Shown here: piece by piece, positions 59,001 through 64,000 of the stretch | Numbering within the stretch: position 1 is the stretch's first letter | Layout of the letters: every line of letters begins with the position of its first letter | Assembly (NCBI GenBank): GCA_028386065.3 | Contig: JAKUCV010001934.1 | Span: forward strand, 227,580-291,579 | Direction: 5' to 3' | DNA from: Turnera subulata | Lineage: Eukaryota; Streptophyta; Magnoliopsida; Malpighiales; Passifloraceae | DNA: 64,000 nt | Made by a program: the position numbers and the translations under genes | Notes under the pieces: model-generated | Told to the model about the DNA's origin: nothing | The model's database searches: none | What the model saw: the letters and a program-made list of their open reading frames with translations, nothing else

Positions 59001-61855
59001 GCCATTGTTCACCAATCTGCAGAAAAATTAATATCATTGTCACCTATGTTTAATTCACATAATTCTAGTTTCATTTTAATTTTCTTTTTGATCCCTGACT
59101 AGTCTCTTCTATGATTAGAATGTTCAAAATAATTTCTGTTAGACACATATATTAGCTGCTGGTGCTAATGGAAATTTCACCTGAAAATGTCCAATTTAAT
59201 CCTCTGGAATTTACTTTTCTGAACTTATGTGTCTTCAAGGATTTCCTAGTCAAACATCCCACCTTTGGTTCCTTCGACATTCTTAGTTATTGTATCTGAG
59301 AATACATGGTGAAAAAATGTAAAAGATTTCGGACCACAATTTTCATGGAGGTGCCAATTTTTTTCAATGTTTCACTTCATTACATCTTCTTAAAAGTGGT
59401 TAGAAATTGGAAGGGCAGGAGTCTAGGAAGCTCTCTGTTACTCATTCAAGAGGGAAAACATTTATGGTATTGTAAATGCATGTTGAAATCAAATTTTTTA
59501 TGGATAATATCATGCTTCTGATGATTTTGCTGGCTATGACTGGTTCTAAGAATTATCCAATTGACCATATTCTACTGCCAACGTCACCTTTTCTAAGTAT
59601 TTACCACTTATTTTGTAGGTCATTCATCGTAGCTGCATTTTTCTTTTTCTATTTTGCATATCCAAGATGCAACTTTTAGCTTTCTGTTCTCCATTTTCAT
59701 GAGCAATTCATGTTATTTTAAGCAACTTCAGCCAACTCTTAGGAATTGACTTCTTCACTGGTTAAGATTACTTGCTCTTGAGAATTTATTAAATTAAATG
59801 ATGATATCTGCTCTAAGTGGTCCACGCTCTATTTCTCTGCCTGGTTTGCATGCTCAATAAAGGAAAAGATGATGGCTTGACATCAACTCTTTCATAAATA
59901 ATTTTCTTGCTTCATGCAGCTTCCAAGTATGTGGGTTATGTGAGTTCCTTCTACATATGCAGCACGGTGAGCTCATAAATCTTTTTGCTGGTTTACATTT
60001 GAGCACTTGTTCATCTATTCACAATTTCTGGTTGTCTGGATTGTAAATTCCATATTGAAAATGTGGGTTGAATACTTGTTCTGTTGTGATAGCCTTTTGT
60101 GCACATAGCTTCACTAAAATGACGTAAGAAAAGACTGACAAAGGAGATGGAGGGGGTGGGGAACATCTTTCTGTGTTTCCTTTGCTCCGGTATTATTATC
60201 CATTTCCTGACTTGACTCCACTTTGACGCTGAATGACCTTGTCCCCTTTTGTGCTTAGTGCTCCACACCAATGCTGTGGCGAATAATAAATTTGGCAGCT
60301 GGTAGCTTTCTTGCTACTCTGCACCTTCAAAAATTGACTTTAAGCTACTGATTCCATGTTAGTAAATTAAATGTCATTGGAATGTGTTGAATCTATCCAG
60401 GTTTTCAATGCCAATTTTTTGGTTAACTTTTGGGTAGTAAGCAGAAAATGAATTTTAATCCTGTACTGAGAAGGAAAACATAGGACTTGTATGGCACTGG
60501 GGACTGAAAATTATGTGTAAGAGAAGCATTCAGAAACTGCGAACTATGATCTAATCAAACAGTGTGGGACTGTGAACAGTTCTTACCAGTTTCTGGTTTC
60601 CTGGTCTCATTCAAGACAAAGACTTAGGTATAAGGTTTCAAGTCTGGAGACTCGCTTGCTATTTGAAGAGATGGAGAGCACAGTAAGGGGTGGAATATGG
60701 GGAACAAATTGAATGGTTCTCAAAACCTTGCAAGTGTAATCTTTATCGGTGGTCAAAACCCTTCAATTAGAGCCTTTCAAAGGATTTTCCCCAGCATAGC
60801 GCAGGATTACAAGCATACGTTAACAAAGTTTTGGGCTTAATGGCCGGAACAACACTACTTCCTGAATATTAAATCTTTTCTTTATCTCTTGATTTATTTT
60901 CTTATTTTTTTTTTTGTTTCTTGATTTATTTTCTTATGGATATGTTAGAATAATGCAGTGTATCCTGTTATTCTGTGCCAAACCCCTTTGCCACCATAGA
61001 ATTTTGTTTAGTCCAATGATTACCTAATTCAAATGCTTAATCTGACTAGTGACAATAGTTCAAAACTTTTTCATGTCTGTCACAATCATTTCAATAAATT
61101 TTTTCATGAAACACCTTGTGTTAGCTAGTGTGGCTTATATCAGTTTGATAATTTCTGGCGGCTTCTTTATATGTAGACACCTAGTTGGCCAGATCTATGA
61201 TGGGGGAATCCTAATCCCCTTGATCTGTAAAATGGAAGTGGCAATGTTTATTCTATACCATTGATTTTTTAAAAAAGAAAACTGATAGGAATGATAAAGT
61301 ATTTCAGTTTCAGCAGCCTGTTTATTTATGTAATTTGAAATAAATCTTGATCATTATTGTTTTTGAAATTAATGTTCTGGATTTTCCATGTTCATCTGTA
61401 AACCGGCGAGAAGATCCAGGAAAGTAGTGGTTATAGTTTGATCATGGGTTTCGTTTTATTTCCATGTGTTCTTCAGTAACACATGATCCTTCAACAACTT
61501 GCTATGAATTCTTTTACTCCTTGAATAACATTTAGGGCTTCTTTGTCAGTAATCATCTGGCTACCTTTGCAGTTTATATTTGGCATTAATATATGGGTCA
61601 TCTGCTAAGATACTATGTATAAGCTTGAGCTCACACATGCATGACCTAACCTGCAGCTATCCGGTTATGAGTATTGTTAACTTCTAAGCAGATACAGCCA
61701 GAGAAGCCGTTCAACTTCTTATTATTTTGATTTCTATCTTCAAGTAATCCATTTCTTTTTTTATTTGCTGCTTGCAGATGGGTCAAGGATTCCCTATCTC
61801 GATACAGTCAGTATCTAAAGCTGTAGATCAGTACTACAAAGTGCATCTTAAATGA
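56024..61855 (+). CDS. organellar (probably mitochondrial) ribosomal protein uL1, ten exons
   Basis: Exons: 56024-56575, 56756-56833, 56949-56990, 57069-57171, 57352-57434, 57522-57566, 57670-57774, 57884-57971, 59920-59966, 61778-61855. All introns are GT-AG and all phases close, giving 406 residues. The N-terminus (about 1-35) is Arg/Ser-rich with FQRHLSS, like a mitochondrial presequence. A Pro/Gln-rich linker follows to about 85. The uL1 domain starts near residue 180 (FDLKDALREIK, then FDETLEAHVRLGID, VRGRFTLPHG, VAVFAEG, AGADVVGG) and ends with GAIVHAGLGKV, RENIGAFMNALLEAKPAGLKK, KYVGYVSSFYICSTMG and GFPISIQSVSKAVDQYY. uL1 forms the mobile L1 stalk near the tRNA exit site of the large subunit. 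Unusually, the family signature ...RGLMPNPK is replaced by RHGLKLDSKEG. A plastid copy would normally have a different transit peptide; experimental targeting is not known from sequence. Confidence 0.88.
57972..59919 (+). other. long intron 8 of the uL1 gene, with possible inserted sequence
   Basis: 1948 bp, much longer than the neighbouring introns (79-188 bp before it). The minus strand at 58217-58729 is open for 170 codons with overlapping open frames, suggesting an inserted gene or transposon fragment. I cannot assign it to a family, and no clear terminal repeats were found. Intron 9 (59967-61777, 1811 bp) holds nothing recognisable. Confidence 0.5.
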
Positions 61856-62200
61856 TAGATCACTCTCTCCTTCTGTTCCGCCATCTCTCCAAGTTGTTGG
61901 TGATGGCAGCATCGAGATTAGTGTAGGACAATTGGTTTGATTTTGAATACCTTTTATTCTAGATGATTTGTCATCTAACCAATTTTGATGTTGGTTTATA
62001 TCATCTCAAAATCCTTGCTGGTATGCCTTATATCGAGTTCCTAACAGGCTCTTAGTGTTTCCTTTTGTCATTCTACTTTATTTTTTTATTGATCAGACAA
62101 TACATTCACACATTAATCATTAATTTTTCAAAGTAACAATGAATCTAACAACTTGTTAATGAAAATATGATAGGTAAATAAAAAGAAGAAAGATTGGGGA
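61856..62200 (+). other. 3' flank of the uL1 gene
   Basis: The 3' UTR and downstream AT-rich DNA. The exact polyadenylation site cannot be fixed. No gene is seen. Confidence 0.4.
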
Positions 62201-64000
62201 GAATAAGGGAGAGATTTTATTATTGTTATTCCCAGAAGCGGTATGACCACCTCATCCCTCATCCCTCTAGGGAAGCCCTATAGCTTAAGGCGGAACTTAC
62301 TCTCACTGACCATTCTCTGACTCTGAAGACGTCGAAGCGGTTGGTTCCCCATTTGAGACTGAAAACAAACTCTAAGATTACAAAAGAGTGTCACTCTAAA
62401 CTTGTGTGCCTCTCCAACCATAAACTCTGTATTCCAGCCTGTTCATTGCGTGAATTGCTTGTTAGGGAGTCCCATAATAGAGGCTTAATGGGACATAGGT
62501 AATGCTGCCACGTTTGCAATGCCCGCACAATTGCATACAGCTCCTTATCATATGTCGAGTAGTTCAGCTGTGCACCCTTCAGCTTCTCGCTAAAATAAGC
62601 TATTGGCCTCATTTCCTGCAAAAGTACGGCACCTATGCCTATACTAGAGGCATCACATTCAACCTCAAAGGTTGAGTTAAAATCAGGCAATTTAAGAATA
62701 GGGGCAGTACACAATTTATCTTTCAAAGTATTAAATGCATCCTCTTGCTCCTTTTCCCATTTGGATTAAAGCGTTTTTTGGTCCCTGTGTAAGGCCTCAA
62801 AGTTGGATTTCATCCTCGTGTAGGTTTTTGGCCTCTTTTCATCCCTCCGTTCGACCCATTTGGTTCGTCTGGCCAAAATCCGGCCAAAATAGCTGACATG
62901 GCATATTTTCCGGTGCCACATCAGATTTTTGGGTCATGTCAGGAAAACCCAAAACCAAACCAGAATCCACCCGACCGGTCCGCCCACCTAAATAACCCGG
63001 AACCCAAAATATAATTATATTATTTTTAATTACACAAATAATTTGAATAATAAAATTAGCCTATTTCTAAAATAATAAAACATAATATATATATTTTATT
63101 TTATATTTAATAAAAAAATTTATAAAATAAAAAATATTTTTTTAAAAAATAATAAAACATAATAAACATCAAACCATTCATATTTTATAATTTTTATATA
63201 TATTTTATATTTTATATTTAATAAAAAATTCACAAAATAAAAAATATTAATTTTAAAATAATAAAACATAATACACATCAAGCCATTCAAATTTTATAAT
63301 TATTTTAAAATAAATATTTTTTATTTTGTAATTTTTTTATTAAATATAAAACTAAAAAATATATAAAAATTATAAAATTTGAATGGTTTGATGCATATTA
63401 TGTTTTATTATTTTCAAATAGAAATTTTTTATTTTTTAAATTTTTTATTAAATATAAAATAAAAAATATATATTATGTTTTATTATTTTAAAAATAAGCT
63501 AATTTTATTATTCAAATTATTTGTATAATTAAAAATAATATAATTATATTTTGGGTTTTGGGTTATTTAGGTAGGCGGAACCGGTCGGGTGGATCCTGGT
63601 TTGGTTTTGGGTTTTTCCTGACATGTGGGACCCAAAAATCTGATGTGGCACCGGAAAATATGCCATGGCAGCTATTTTGGCCGGATTTTGGCCGGACGAA
63701 CCAAATGGGTCGAACGGAGGGATGAAAAGAGGCCAAAAACCAACACGAGGATGAAATCCAACTTTGAGGCCTTACAGAAGGACCAAAAAAGGTTTTAATC
63801 CTTTCCCATTTAAACCCAATTTCTTTCTTAACAATCTCATTCAATGGTGCGGCAATTGTGCTAAAGTCTTTCACAAACCTTCTGTAGAAGCTAGCAAGTC
63901 CGTGAAAAGACCTTACCTGGGAGACTGTTGTAGGAGTCGGCCACTCCCGTATGGCTTGTACCTTTTCTTGGTCGACTTCAATTCCCCTGGAACTCACAAC
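62200..64000 (-). mobile_element. Ty3/gypsy fragment (RT end and RNase H), split by a foldback MULE, continues off window
   Basis: Minus strand. 63812-64000 encodes the end of the reverse transcriptase and connection: [46 protein letters not shown]. 62480-62752 encodes the start of RNase [71 protein letters not shown]. The two parts are contiguous once the insertion 62763-63801 is removed. After WQHYL the family sequence stops, and 62200-62480 looks like LTR or 3' sequence, so there is probably an internal deletion that removed the rest of RNase H and the integrase. Confidence 0.8.
62763..63801. mobile_element. foldback MULE-like element, 1039 bp, nearly palindromic
   Basis: Two long inverted arms (about 500 bp each) begin GGATTAAA...TTTTTTGGTCC at both ends and continue through TCAAAGTTGGATTTCATCCT, CCGGCCAAAATAGC and TAATTATATTATTTTT to an AT-rich centre near 63280. 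The 10-bp duplication TTTCCCATTT is at 62753-62762 and 63802-63811. There is no coding sequence. Size and duplication fit Mutator-like foldback elements. Confidence 0.85.

Overview
This window is nuclear DNA from a flowering plant, probably a eudicot, although the species cannot be fixed from sequence alone. The evidence is a CYP78A cytochrome P450 with a single phase-0 intron, a ten-exon organellar ribosomal protein L1 gene, typical plant LTR retrotransposons, MULEs, a Stowaway-like MITE family, an L1-type LINE and a plastid-DNA insertion. There is one 429-base run of N (21900-22328).

Layout. 1-28909 is a nest of LTR retrotransposons and a MULE. Boundaries were read from TG...CA ends, target-site duplications and polypurine tracts. 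Element D is the oldest; its 3' LTR starts at 7042 and ends at 28909. That LTR is split by element B (7866-25937, minus, duplication CCTGC). One LTR of B holds a truncated LTR copy, X2 (9649-11243). The other is split by MULE-like element C (14790-23197, 10-bp duplication). C contains the young element A (15302-22969, plus, duplication ATTTT). Left of D lie element E (an LTR, minus) and element F (1-5572, minus), which is inserted into E. All have Ty3/gypsy-style 3' ends, and none has visible pol. Two things stand out. The LTR of this family appears to contain a spliceosomal intron that is missing from copy X2. Element A also carries two antisense open reading frames, each behind its own TATA box.

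28910-36900 is gene-poor. It holds two MITE copies, a Pack-MULE (31789-33748) carrying a ribonucleotide reductase small-subunit fragment, and a hAT-like element. 37003-38804 is an intact CYP78A gene (541 residues). 38805-49100 is degenerate: a GRF zinc-finger pseudogene, two tandem-repeat blocks, a chimeric plastid insertion (atpB joined to ndhD), the 5' part of a Ty1/copia element and a partly duplicated block with a small cysteine-rich reading frame. 49120-55548 is a 5'-truncated LINE interrupted by a 1511-bp solo LTR. 56024-61855 is an apparently intact uL1 ribosomal protein gene, probably mitochondrial. 62200-64000 is a gypsy pol fragment interrupted by a 1039-bp foldback MULE.

Only CYP78A and the uL1 gene look like intact host genes; they are about 17 kb apart and show no functional link. 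Everything else is mobile-element sequence, captured fragments or unassigned intergenic DNA.
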